From assembly GCA_031761405.1 (NCBI GenBank), contig JASEVX010000013.1:34042458-34106457 (forward strand): DNA of 64,000 nt, read 5' to 3'. The notes beneath the pieces were generated by a model that had not been told where the DNA came from, did not search any database, and saw only the letters and a program-made list of their open reading frames with translations. The position numbers were made by a program, and so were the translations under genes. This document shows, one piece after another, positions 56,241 through 64,000 of the stretch (position 1 is its first letter; each line of letters begins with the position of its first letter). The DNA comes from Serripes groenlandicus (lineage: Eukaryota > Mollusca > Bivalvia > Cardiida > Cardiidae).

Positions 56241-56281
56241 GCAGTCCATTATTTTACGTAACGTTCGAGATGATTGATTAA

Positions 56282-56835
56282 TTGATTGTTTTGTGTTTTA
56301 CGCCGCTTTCAACACGTTTTCAGTTATATATCGTCGTTTCTTCGGTAAGTTGTCGAGTCCCGGTAGTTCAGTCGGTAACGACGCGGGCTGTCAATCCAGG
56401 GGTTGTGAGTTCGAATCCCGGCTCGGCCAACTTTCTTTCCGGCGTTTGACAAAGGTCATGGCGACATGCGTCATTCGTCTTCCACCAATGGGCTAGGTCT
56501 ATGTGGAAAAGCAGCCAGTTGCTTGTGAAGATTGTTGTGTAAAGTACTGGTGTGCGAAAACCAGGAAACACATGAGTAGGTGAACTGGCCGCCGTGATAT
56601 GACTGAGCAATTGTTAAAAACGGCGTTAAACCCCAATCAATCAATCATTTCTTCGGTAAGTTACCAGTACTCCTTGTCCATGTATCCTCACACAAGCAAG
56701 TCAGTCATAATGCTAACCCCGCAACCCTGAGCAAAAAGGAGGGCAGCCATTACGACCATTTTAAAGTCTTTGGAATGACCCAACCGGGGATCGAACCCAC
56801 GATATCTCACACCCGAGGCGGACGCTCTACCACTA
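56282..56835 (-). mobile_element. SINE-3 interrupted by SINE-1
   Basis: The tail side TTTTACGCCGCTTTCAACAC runs to 56351 and resumes at 56663 with ACCAGTACTCC, AGTCATAATGCTAACCCCGC and reversed head boxes (GGGGATCGAACCCACG; GACGCTCTACCACTACC). Confidence 0.9.
56352..56647 (+). mobile_element. SINE-1 inside SINE-3, perfect 15-bp target duplication
   Basis: Head TCCCGGTAGTTCAGTCGG and GAGTTCGAATCCCGGCTCG, tail AATCAATCAATC. TTTCTTCGGTAAGTT at 56337-56351 equals 56648-56662. Confidence 0.95.
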
Positions 56836-56964
56836 CCCCCACCATAGCGGTACACGTAAACATACCCTTTTGCTAATAGTTAACCAATTACAATAGCACA
56901 ACAAGGAGACCAAGATTGGACTGGACCGTCGCCGTGAAACTATTGAAAACGGCATGAACTGGAT

Positions 56965-57055
56965 TAACGTTATCCGTTTCCTACACTCGGACTATTTCTG
57001 ACGCCGCTGCAGCAGACGAATATTAATAACATTTTGGCAAAATGTTCTCAACTCT
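56965..57055 (+). mobile_element. Decayed MITE-B directly before another
   Basis: GTTATCCGTTTCCTACACTC, TTTCTGACGCCGCTGCAGCA and CATTTTGGCAAAATGTTCTC. The middle is missing. Confidence 0.6.
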
Positions 57056-57285
57056 TTAACCCTTTCCCTCATATAGACGGTTTCTGACGCCTCTGCAGCA
57101 GACGGCTATTTGAAAACATAGTGACAAAAGAAGAAATTGCACAAAACGTGCAATTTCTCCTTTTGACACGATGTTTTCCCCTTTTAGTCATAGGTTATCC
57201 ATTCAATTATAGAGATTTTCTATTTTTTGACAAAATACGTTCAAAGTCGTCTGCTTCAGAATTGTCGTATGAGGGAAAGGGTTAA
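57056..57285 (+). mobile_element. MITE-B, near-complete copy
   Basis: TTAACCCTTTCCCTCATA to GTATGAGGGAAAGGGTTAA, with intact centre AAATTGCACAAAACGTGC. The 103-codon frame beginning at 57227 starts in its right arm and is not a gene. Confidence 0.94.
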
Positions 57286-57634
57286 AAGAATTATACCTTT
57301 ATTTATAAAGATTTTCCTATTTAACCTATATGACTTCAAAGTCGTTTGTTGCCGATTTGTTGTATCTGATTACTGGAAAACAAATAAGATACCCCTTTTT
57401 TTTTACCGTGACGAGGTTATAAATATAAACGCCATATATCCTGGCTGTTTAACCCTTATCCTGCTGTACGCCACTTTTAAGCAACATTTTCGTAATGTCT
57501 TTTTTCCGGCGTTAAACTTCAATTGCGAACAGTATTGACCAAACTTTAGCCATGCTAATTTATTAACTGAATAATTTTTGTCTAAGTCTGAAAAGTCGTG
57601 TGGGCTTTTGTTAATTTTTACTTTCTAGTCCATT
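57286..57634. other. Unassigned non-coding stretch
   Basis: AAGTCGTTTGTTGCCGATTT near 57341 resembles a MITE-B right arm; otherwise unassigned. Confidence 0.4.
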
Positions 57635-57810
57635 TAAACCCATTTCCCACCAGCAGCCGCATCTGCAACAGATGATCATAATGTGTAATTTCTATTTTTT
57701 GTCACAGTGCTTTCAACTTTATTCGATAATTTTAATTTATGTTTAAAAGATGATCTGCAATTTCGACTAGATGCTTTTTGGCAGATGTATTGTATATGAG
57801 AAAGGGTTTA
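57635..57810 (+). mobile_element. MITE-B, decayed copy at the edge of the 36-bp array
   Basis: TTAAACCCATTTCCCACCAG, GCATCTGCAACAGATGATCA, GATGTATTGTATATGAGAAA and GGGTTTA. The centre is reduced to TGTAATTTCTATTTTTTGTC. Confidence 0.65.
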
Positions 57811-58630
57811 TATGTAAGGACTAGTCGAAAGCCGGAAAAGTTTATATGCAAGAACAAGTCGAAAGCCGGAAAGGGTGTAAGAACAAGTCGAAATACGGAA
57901 AGGGTTTATACGTAAAAACTAGTCGAAAGCCGGAAAGGGTTTACATGTAAGAACTAGACGAAATCCGGAAAAGGTTTATATGTAAGAACTAGTTGAAAGC
58001 CGGAAAGGGTTTATATGTAAGAAGTAGTCGAAAGCCGGAAAGGGTTTATATGTAAGAACTAGTCGAAAGCCGGAAAGGGTTTATATGTAAGAACTAGTCG
58101 AAAGACGGAAAGAGTTTATATGTAAGAACTAGTCGAAAGACGGAAAGGGTTTATATGTAAGAACTAGTCGAAAGACGGAAAGGGTTTATATGTAAGAACT
58201 AGTCGAAAGCCGGAAAGGGTTTATATGTAAGAACTAGTCGAAAGCCGGAAAGGGTTTATATGTAAGAACTAGTCGAAAGACGGAAAGGGTTTATATGTAA
58301 GAACTAGTCGAAAGCCGGAAAGGGTTTATATGTAAGAACTAGTCTAAAAGCCGGAAAGGGTTTATATGTAAGAACTAGTCGAAAGCCGGAAAGGGTTTAT
58401 ATGTAAGAACAAGTCTAAAAGCCGGAAAGGGTTTATATGTAAGAACAAGTTGAAAGACGGAAAGGGTTTATATGTAAGAACAAGTCGAAAGCCGGAAAGG
58501 GTTTATATGTAAAAGTCGAAAGACGGAAAGTGTTTATATGTAAGAACTAGTCGCAATACGGAAAGTGTTTATATGTAAGAACTAGTCGAAAGACGGAAAG
58601 AGTTTATATGTAAGAACTAGTCGAAAGCCG
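57806..58630. repeat. 36-bp minisatellite, about 23 units
   Basis: GGGTTTATATGTAAGAACTA, GTCGAAAGCCGGAAAG. Variants: AGACGG for AGCCGG, and ACAAG for ACTAG. The first unit overlaps the right end of the decayed MITE-B. Confidence 0.95.
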
Positions 58631-58819
58631 GTACCATACCAGTTGCTAGGTCTGGTCATACTAATCCTGGAGTAATGGCTTCAATCCTTGGCGCTGATGG
58701 TCACAGGCATACGATTACGACTGATGTATCGCAGTGGTGATACATGATACCGGTAATACTGTTTACCGGCCCAGGAAAGTTCTGTTTATTACTGTTTAAA
58801 CACCATTCAAGTGTTGATT
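58631..58819 (+). mobile_element. SINE-3-like fragment
   Basis: GTCTGGTCATACTAATCC, TACGATTACGACTGATG and GGTGATACATGATACCGG loosely follow the SINE-3 body. No boundaries can be set. Confidence 0.4.
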
Positions 58820-59046
58820 GACCCCGTTTTTGAACCTGTGTTCGATTTTCAATTTTAAAAACAATTCTTAAGCTGATTCTTGGCTCTATGGTGTAAATAG
58901 TAAATACAATGATTGTGTGGTATGTCTCTTATAATTCTTGTTAGAATGGCCATGTATAATTCTTGTCTTGATTTGTTTGTACAGTGCATATATTTGTATA
59001 TGACATTGTTTGCACATGGATGAGACTTAAATAAATAAATAAATGA
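58820..59046 (+). mobile_element. Non-LTR retrotransposon 3' end
   Basis: GTATGTCTCTTATAATTCTT, GTATATGACATTGTTTGCAC and ATGGATGAGACTTAAATAAA with an AAAT tail have the look of a LINE 3' untranslated end (recalled from other invertebrate LINEs). No reverse-transcriptase frame precedes it. Confidence 0.55.
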
Positions 59047-59049
59047 ATA

Positions 59050-59282
59050 CATATAACGGCGACCATCTCACCTACCCGTGTATGTCATAAGTTTCTCACT
59101 CTAGTACACCAAAGCACAATCTTTTCCAAGCAACGGGCAGCTTTTCCAAATAGAAAAAATAACCCATTGGTGGAAAACGAATGCGCATTCTTTTAAAGGA
59201 CGGAAAGAATGTCGGCATAGCTAGGGTTTTAACTCACAACCCATGGATTCACAGTCTGGCTGATCTACCGGGGCCCAGCGAA
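59050..59282 (-). mobile_element. SINE-1, diverged
   Basis: ATAACGGCGACCATCTCACC at the left, AACCCATTGGTGGAAAACG in the middle, worn head (GCTGATCTACCGGGGCCCAG) at the right. The B box is decayed to AGGGTTTTAACTCAC. Confidence 0.82.
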
Positions 59283-59582
59283 ACACTATTCAAACAAACA
59301 CACACACAAACAAAACAACAGCGGTTACATGCATCATAATTTCTTGTGATTGTAATAAGGGTTTATTTAAACCAGAGATTAAAGAAGGAGATACAATGTG
59401 CATGCCTGGTTCTTTGGCTATGCCTTTGATTTCCAATAACTAGGTAGTAAATGTATTATCATTGGTTAGACCCTTCTTTTGATCCGAGGTCATCGGATAC
59501 GGCTTGAAACGACTGCTTTGTTACACAATTCCCGGAGAGAAATAAAAGATGGAACATTTGGCACAAGCCACGCGAAAACCTA
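59283..59582. other. Unassigned non-coding stretch
   Basis: No feature recognised. Confidence 0.45.
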
Positions 59583-59822
59583 CCTTAATGCTTTTTCTCA
59601 ACATATATACGATTTCTGACGCATCTGCTGTGGACGATATTTGAAAACATTGTGGCAAAAGGTGAAATTGCTCATGATGAGCAATTTCCCCTTTTGCCAC
59701 AATGTTTTCGACTCTGTCCAATAGTTATACGTTCACTTGTATAGGTTTTCCACATCTATGCATAAAATGTTTTTCAATGTTTGCCGCAGAATTGCTGTAA
59801 TTGGTGTGAAAGGGAGGATTAA
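59583..59822 (+). mobile_element. MITE-B, older subtype
   Basis: ACGATTTCTGACGCATCTGC, perfect centre GAAATTGCTCATGATGAGC with GTGGCAAAAGG/CCCTTTTGCCAC flanks, right end GTGAAAGGGAGGATTAA. Confidence 0.82.
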
Positions 59823-59869
59823 CTGACAATAAAGGTCCGGTTACATTGTCGAAATTTCGCCGTTACAAT

Positions 59870-60005
59870 GCTCGGATACTTTGTCTAGGCTAGTCGTATG
59901 AATGGTCGGTGAACAGGGGAGATCCAGATAATACTACACGGATCCGCAAGTTGATCTGGATATTCCCCGGCCGCAATGTCCCGAAGGTCGGTTTTCGTGT
60001 GATGT
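59870..60005. mobile_element. MITE-D-related fragment
   Basis: GAGATCCAGATAATACTACA, GATCTGGATATTCCCCGGCC and CGGTTTTCGTGTGATGTGGT. Resembles one MITE-D end in layout but differs in sequence; possibly a sister family. Confidence 0.4.
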
Positions 60006-60011
60006 GGTCCA

Positions 60012-60444
60012 TATACCCTTTCGAATATGCAGACGCTCTCTGACGCATCTGCAGCAGATGGCTTTTGAAAACATTGTGACAACAGAAGAAATTGCTATTC
60101 ATAAGCGATTTCTCCTTTTGTCACAAAAGTCAATGCGACATGCGTCATTCGTCTTCCACCACAATGGGCTAAGTCTATGTGGAAAAGCAGCCAGTTGCTT
60201 GGGAAGATTGTTGTACTGGTGTGAGAAAACCAGGAAATGCATGAGTAGGTGAACTGGCCGCCGTGATATAACTGAGATATTGTTAAAAACGGCGTTAAAC
60301 TCCAATCAATCAATCAATCCTTTTGTCACAGTGTTTTCAACACTTATCAGTAATTACGCTTTAATTATACAGATTTTCCAAATTTTCGCCTTAGTGAGTT
60401 CAACGTCGTCTGCTGCAGATAAGCTTTACGGGGAAAAGGGTTAC
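60012..60444 (+). mobile_element. MITE-B interrupted by truncated SINE-1
   Basis: The left border TTAA has become TATA before CCCTTTCG; the right is GGGAAAAGGGTTAC. The centre GAAATTGCTATTCATAAGCGA is a worn palindrome. The SINE lies in the right half. Confidence 0.85.
60126..60317 (+). mobile_element. 5'-truncated SINE-1 inside MITE-B, 13-bp target duplication
   Basis: Starts in the body (AAAGTCAATGCGACATGCG), ends in AATC. TCCTTTTGTCACA at 60113-60125 equals 60318-60330. Truncation at the 5' end with an intact tail is what incomplete target-primed reverse transcription leaves. Confidence 0.94.
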
Positions 60445-60704
60445 TGGAAATTTATGTTCGTTTTATGACCGTAGGTGAATACCTTGAGAGACGGATTTCG
60501 GCGCATTTGAGTTTTAAATAATTATGTGAATATGTTTTAATGTCTTATTGCACTTGTATTTATATGTTATCCAACGCATACGCTAGCTAACGCATTGGAA
60601 TCTTCTAATGCATTATTGTAATGAAATAAATATTTTATTCAATGTATACGGCATTTGAAGCATTGAATATCTGTTAATGTCATACTGCAATTATTTTATC
60701 ATTT
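60445..60704. other. Unassigned non-coding stretch
   Basis: ATAT-rich with loose GCATT phrases; no feature. Confidence 0.45.
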
Positions 60705-60800
60705 CCCCTTTACATATACGCCATTTGAAAACAAATTGCTCCAGAATGTGTTTAGATATTGTTTGCTGCAGAAGCGTCAAAAGGCGTTTTTATGATCGAA
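60705..60800 (-). mobile_element. MITE-B, decayed fragment
   Basis: CCCCTTTACATATACG, TTTGCTGCAGAAGCGTCAAA and AGGCGTTTTTATGATCG. The centre is missing. Confidence 0.5.
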
Positions 60801-61929
60801 ACATTTCAAAACTACAAGCCCAAAGTGTCGAACAATCACTACAGCTTTTACAATCGTCAGTACTGGGACTGGAAGCCAGAGCTACACATAGGCGCCTGGC
60901 AAGCTAATAAAACAAAAAAACAAGAGAAAGTTGATGCCAAGGCATCAATGTCGCCGGAAAAGACTGCATTGATTTATTTATGTATTCTTGACTTTCCTTA
61001 GTCTATTCAAACATTAGGAACGTTGAAATGAAAACATTTACTTATAAATTTTATATTCATACTTACATTAGGGTATCTATAAAAAATTAACGAAATGTGT
61101 ACACATTTATCTTGGCTTAAATTTAATTTTGCTGTTGTTACTTATTTAAATAATAGTATTCATTCATATAATTTCAATGTTTGTCAATCTTATTCGAATC
61201 ACAAGGTAAATATCCTGATATTGCTTTAAAGGGAGGTAATTTGAAGAAAACAAAAGTCTTCAAAAGGAGAAATATATCAGCATTACCGTCTACAGTTTAA
61301 ATTGTTCTATTGTTTGTGGATTTAAAAATGTTCTTTTTTTCTTATTTCTACATGTACAACGAAATATTGCGGCTTCTCTTTGACGCTTTGCGTCAAACAT
61401 TCGTCTTGTACTTGTCTAAAATAAAATAATATCACTCGCTTTTTCATATCGAAATGCGCATGCGCGAAAATCGATGTTAAAGGTCACGAACCTACACAAC
61501 AGAATAGGGTCTATATTTAGCTTAGAAACAGTTCCTACTTTAGATATTCATGGATTAACATTATTAAATGAATTCTACACAAATCAAGACATCTCTTTGA
61601 ACATGAAAACAACATTTAGTAAGTTAAAATTGCTATTAAAAGGAGAATCCGAAATTGACCTCAATGATGACACATAAGAGTCTGCATTAGGGGGTGTTGG
61701 TTCACGTCTTGAAGGGACCACTTTTGTCTTCGTAAATAAGACAAAAAACTTAAATGCGAGTGAAATAAAAAAAACTGCAAACATTAAAAAATCGGAATAT
61801 TTATTTCATTTTAGATGTGTCATTTATTAGTGTTCGTAAACAACCACAATTGTAATATGTTCAAATCATCTAGATTTGTTTCTTTCTAATAATAAGCCGC
61901 CCTCCCATGTGATTTCCGAAAAGCTATTA
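60801..61929. other. Unassigned non-coding stretch with two short hairpins
   Basis: GATGCCAAGGCATC at 60933-60946 and TTTGACGCTTTGCGTCAAA at 61379-61397 are perfect small hairpins. Frames of 67-80 codons here have no recognisable motif. Confidence 0.5.
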
Positions 61930-62290
61930 AAAATAGAAGTCGCGGGCTTCTGCCCGGCGACTAACAAGAAAATTACCCATGATTGTATTTTGGTCCGATA
62001 CAAATAATAAAAGCACTGCAGTGCTGACGGCCTTTAGGGCTGCTGGAAGGTTGGATTTTCGACGCACGGGAGTACGGCCCCCCGGTTAATCCGCCACTGT
62101 ATATTTCACGTGACTTCTTTCGTGGGGTGGGGGGAGTCGGGCATGGACCATATGGGCCCCCGCTAAATCCGCCACTACATTTGCCACTCTTTTTCTTTAC
62201 CATTTTGTTACCATTAATTTTACGACGCACGGGCCCTACGGCCCCCGGTTAATCCGCCACTGTATTTTTCACGTGACTTCTTTCTTTTTT
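61930..62290. mobile_element. Cluster of hAT-like termini and a hairpin
   Basis: The hairpin GTCGCGGGCTTCTGCCCGGCGAC lies at about 61939-61961. CGGTTAATCCGCCACTG ends two near-identical blocks (62055-62116 and 62220-62285) that share TACGACGCACGG-type starts and TTTCACGTGACTTCTTTC. A third terminus, GGGCCCCCGCTAAATCCGCC with ACTAC, lies at 62154-62178. Read on the other strand these are CAGTGGCGGATT ends, a form I associate with hAT elements. Confidence 0.6.
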
Positions 62291-62655
62291 TTCTGTTCCT
62301 TTTCGCGAATGTTAATAATGTTAACAAGCGTCCATATTTGACCTCTCAGCGCATTATCTTACACTTATATTGGAGTACTCACCCATTTTGTTCACTGATG
62401 TTCCAACAACATTAAAATGATATTTATGGGGGAGATCCTAACCTTTTAAATGCAGTTTTGTTAAATCCATGATTAACTATTTTTCTCGCGCAGTTTCTCA
62501 TGCGTTGTTTGGTGCTAACAGCAATTGGCAGGCTGCCAACTCCGAAAATAACGGTATTACTATTACGACCAGGGGCTAAAGCCCCGGGTCAACAAACGAC
62601 GATTGAATTAAGCATTTAAACATTGGTAAAATGTAGCTATCGAGGAAGTTACATC
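62291..62655. other. Unassigned non-coding stretch
   Basis: Holds a short hairpin CCAGGGGCTAAAGCCCCGGG at 62570-62589. Also AATGCAGTTTTGTTAAATCC at about 62450, matching 7533-7552 on the other strand as part of a dispersed sequence around 7460-7580. Confidence 0.5.
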
Positions 62656-62851
62656 CGCTGTAGTCGAGTGGTTAGCTTCGATCCCCAGTCGCGGCACTAC
62701 GGTCATGGTGGAGTGCCCTTGGGCAAGGCCCATTTTCTAGCCTAGTACTGGTTTGTTTACCCAGGGATCATGAATAAGTGAACTGTCGCCGATATATAAC
62801 TGACATAATGTTGAAAGCGGCGTAAAACCCCAATAAATAAATAAATAAATT
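62656..62851 (+). mobile_element. SINE-2 with a deleted head
   Basis: CCGCTGTAGTCGAGTGGTTA goes straight to GCTTCGATCCCCAGTCGCGG, so about 30 bp between A and B boxes is missing. Body and AAATAAAT tail are intact. Confidence 0.9.
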
Positions 62852-63300
62852 CTATATAGAGTATACATTTTTATTTGTTTAGATAGCGTGCCAGGGTCCC
62901 TATGGAGTTACCGCTGTGACTATAGAAATATAACTGCTCAAAATGTTCGAGTGTTTTTTGTATCCATAAAAACAACAGAGATGAAATAATAAAACAATAT
63001 ACCGTGTGTTTACTTCAATCCATATCGCTTGCTAATCCATAAGACTGCTAAAAAAACGTATGTTTGTGATTGTCACGAATTCCCACGTGCAATGTAGGTC
63101 ATGTGATTATGATTGACACAGAATCCCACGTGTAAAGTATTATCGCTGATTGTCTTTGTTTTGTAGCTGATTCAAATATCATGAGGGAGCCTTAGTTTCA
63201 TCCACTTAAACAATTACCTTGATAAAAGAATATTCGTTGTGAGAGGAAAAGGAACTTGACGAAAACATGATATTTTTTTTATAAACAAAAATCACTTAAT
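62852..63300. other. Unassigned non-coding stretch
   Basis: GAATTCCCACGTGCAATGTA and GAATCCCACGTGTAAAGTAT (63078, 63121) form a small direct repeat. Nothing else recognised. Confidence 0.5.
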
Positions 63301-63530
63301 TTAACCTTTCTCCTCATATAGACGCTTTCTGACGCCTCTGCAGCAGACGACTTTTTGAAAACATAGTGGCAAAAGAAGAAATTGCTCAAAACGAGCAATT
63401 TCTCCTTTTGACACAATGTTTTCCACTTTTAGTCATAGGTTATCCATTGAATTATAGAGATTTTCCATGTTTTGACAAAATATGTTCAAAGTCGTCTGCT
63501 GCAGAATTGTCGTATGAGGGAAAGGGCTAA
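63301..63530 (+). mobile_element. MITE-B, near-complete copy
   Basis: TTAACCTTTCTCCTCATA to GTATGAGGGAAAGGGCTAA. The centre AAATTGCTCAAAACGAGC is perfect. Confidence 0.93.
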
Positions 63531-63639
63531 ATTTCTAATTATTTTCTCAATTTTTTCTAGTACTAGAGGAACAGATTTAATATCCATATTTTTCAAATTT
63601 TTCATATTTTCTGCTCTACAGTGTTCATCCCCAAAAGCT

Positions 63640-63869
63640 TTAACCCTTTCCCTCATACAGCAATTATGCAGCAGACGACTTTGAACGTATTTTGTCAAAA
63701 AATAGAAAATCTTCATAATTCAACGGATAACCTATGACAAAAAGTGGAAAACATTGTGGCAAAAGGAGAAATTGCACGTTTTGTGCAATTTCTTCTATTG
63801 TCACTATGTTTTCAAAAAGCCGTCTGCTGCAGAAGCGTCAGAAAGCGTCTATATGAGGGAAAGGGTTAA
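63640..63869 (-). mobile_element. MITE-B, near-complete copy, inverted relative to its neighbour
   Basis: TTAACCCTTTCCCTCATA to TATGAGGGAAAGGGTTAA. The centre GAAATTGCACGTTTTGTGC is perfect. With the copy at 63301 it forms a 230-bp inverted pair 109 bp apart. Confidence 0.94.
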
Positions 63870-63966
63870 AGTACGTGACGAGATCATTAATTTTTATCCG
63901 GATTTTCTGATATTTTTATTACGTTTTTCCAAATACACATTAATGGAACAAATTGGATATCCATAT

Positions 63967-64000
63967 TAAATCCTTTCCATCATACATATGTATTTTGATG
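63967..64000. mobile_element. Possible MITE-B start cut by the window edge
   Basis: TTAAATCCTTTCCATCATAC matches the family's left terminus with few changes; the rest lies outside. Confidence 0.55.

Noticed and set aside
57227..57538. 103-codon frame starting MTKYVQSRLLQNC
   Set aside because: It begins in the MITE-B right arm; the same peptide start occurs at 63472 and in other MITE-B copies.
61440..61677. 67-codon frame (61474-61677) rich in leucine and asparagine
   Set aside because: Reads somewhat protein-like (LDIHGLTLLNEFYTNQD) but is short, AT-driven and without motif or splice context.

Overview
This window is eukaryotic, and I find no intact protein-coding gene in it. It is AT-rich, no open frame exceeds about 150 codons, and the longest frames run through tandem or simple repeats. 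What fills it are tRNA-derived SINEs, palindromic non-autonomous DNA transposons (MITEs), fragments of non-LTR retrotransposon 3' ends, a decayed hAT-like transposase fragment and many minisatellite arrays. The style suggests a bivalve mollusc: SINE tails of (AATC)n, dispersed units with the phrase 'ggtcactaggccaaat', and 'aaacaag'-headed elements followed by a short GC hairpin. That host call is from memory of bivalve genomes, not from a search; a dreissenid mussel is a loose guess.

I name the recurring families as follows. MITE-A (about 246 bp, ends CGAGGGCTTGGCGTGAAACG, 4-bp target duplication) has 3 copies. MITE-B (about 230 bp, TTAACCCTTTCCC...GGGAAAGGGTTAA, TTAA target, piggyBac-like) has about 25 full or broken copies and is the commonest element. 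MITE-C (about 215 bp, TTAACTCTTT... ends, TTAA target) has 2. MITE-D (about 255-265 bp, ends TGAGCCGTCCCGCGAGAAAA) has about 6, plus two captured inside element E. Element E (344-345 bp, CAGGGGCGTAGCT ends, 5-bp target duplication, hAT-like) has 2 full copies plus fragments. Element F (CAGTCAAACCTG ends, TA target, Tc1/mariner-like) has 4. SINE-1 (tail AATC), SINE-2 (tail AAAT) and SINE-3 each have a tRNA-like head with A and B boxes.

Layout. 1-5.6 kb: SINE-1 split by MITE-A, MITE-B copies, a 48-bp minisatellite and a SINE-3 with an internal triplication. 5.6-12.8 kb: element F inside SINE-1, an 82-bp repeat, the hAT-like pseudogene, a 150-bp repeat, SINE-1, MITE-D and MITE-B. 12.8-15.7 kb: 21-bp and 57-bp arrays, MITE-A, SINE-1. 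15.7-21.8 kb: a three-level nest (dispersed repeat, MITE-C, SINE-1), a long inverted repeat and duplicated MITE-D. 21.8-27.8 kb: a CT microsatellite, a 61-bp array and mostly unassigned sequence. 27.8-32.2 kb: a 4.5-kb array of 41-bp units with higher-order structure. 32.5-39.3 kb: dense nested SINEs and MITEs. 39.3-41.1 kb: 60-bp array. 41.9-42.9 kb: an element with about 90-bp terminal inverted repeats. 43-47 kb: mostly unassigned. 47-52.5 kb: a compound 20-bp/430-bp array. 53.3-54 kb: 14-bp array. 54.6-64 kb: more nested SINEs and MITEs, a 36-bp array, a LINE tail and hAT-like termini.

No genes work together here. The information lies in the insertion history: many elements sit inside others with readable target duplications, which gives empty sites, target-site lengths and relative ages without any outside comparison.
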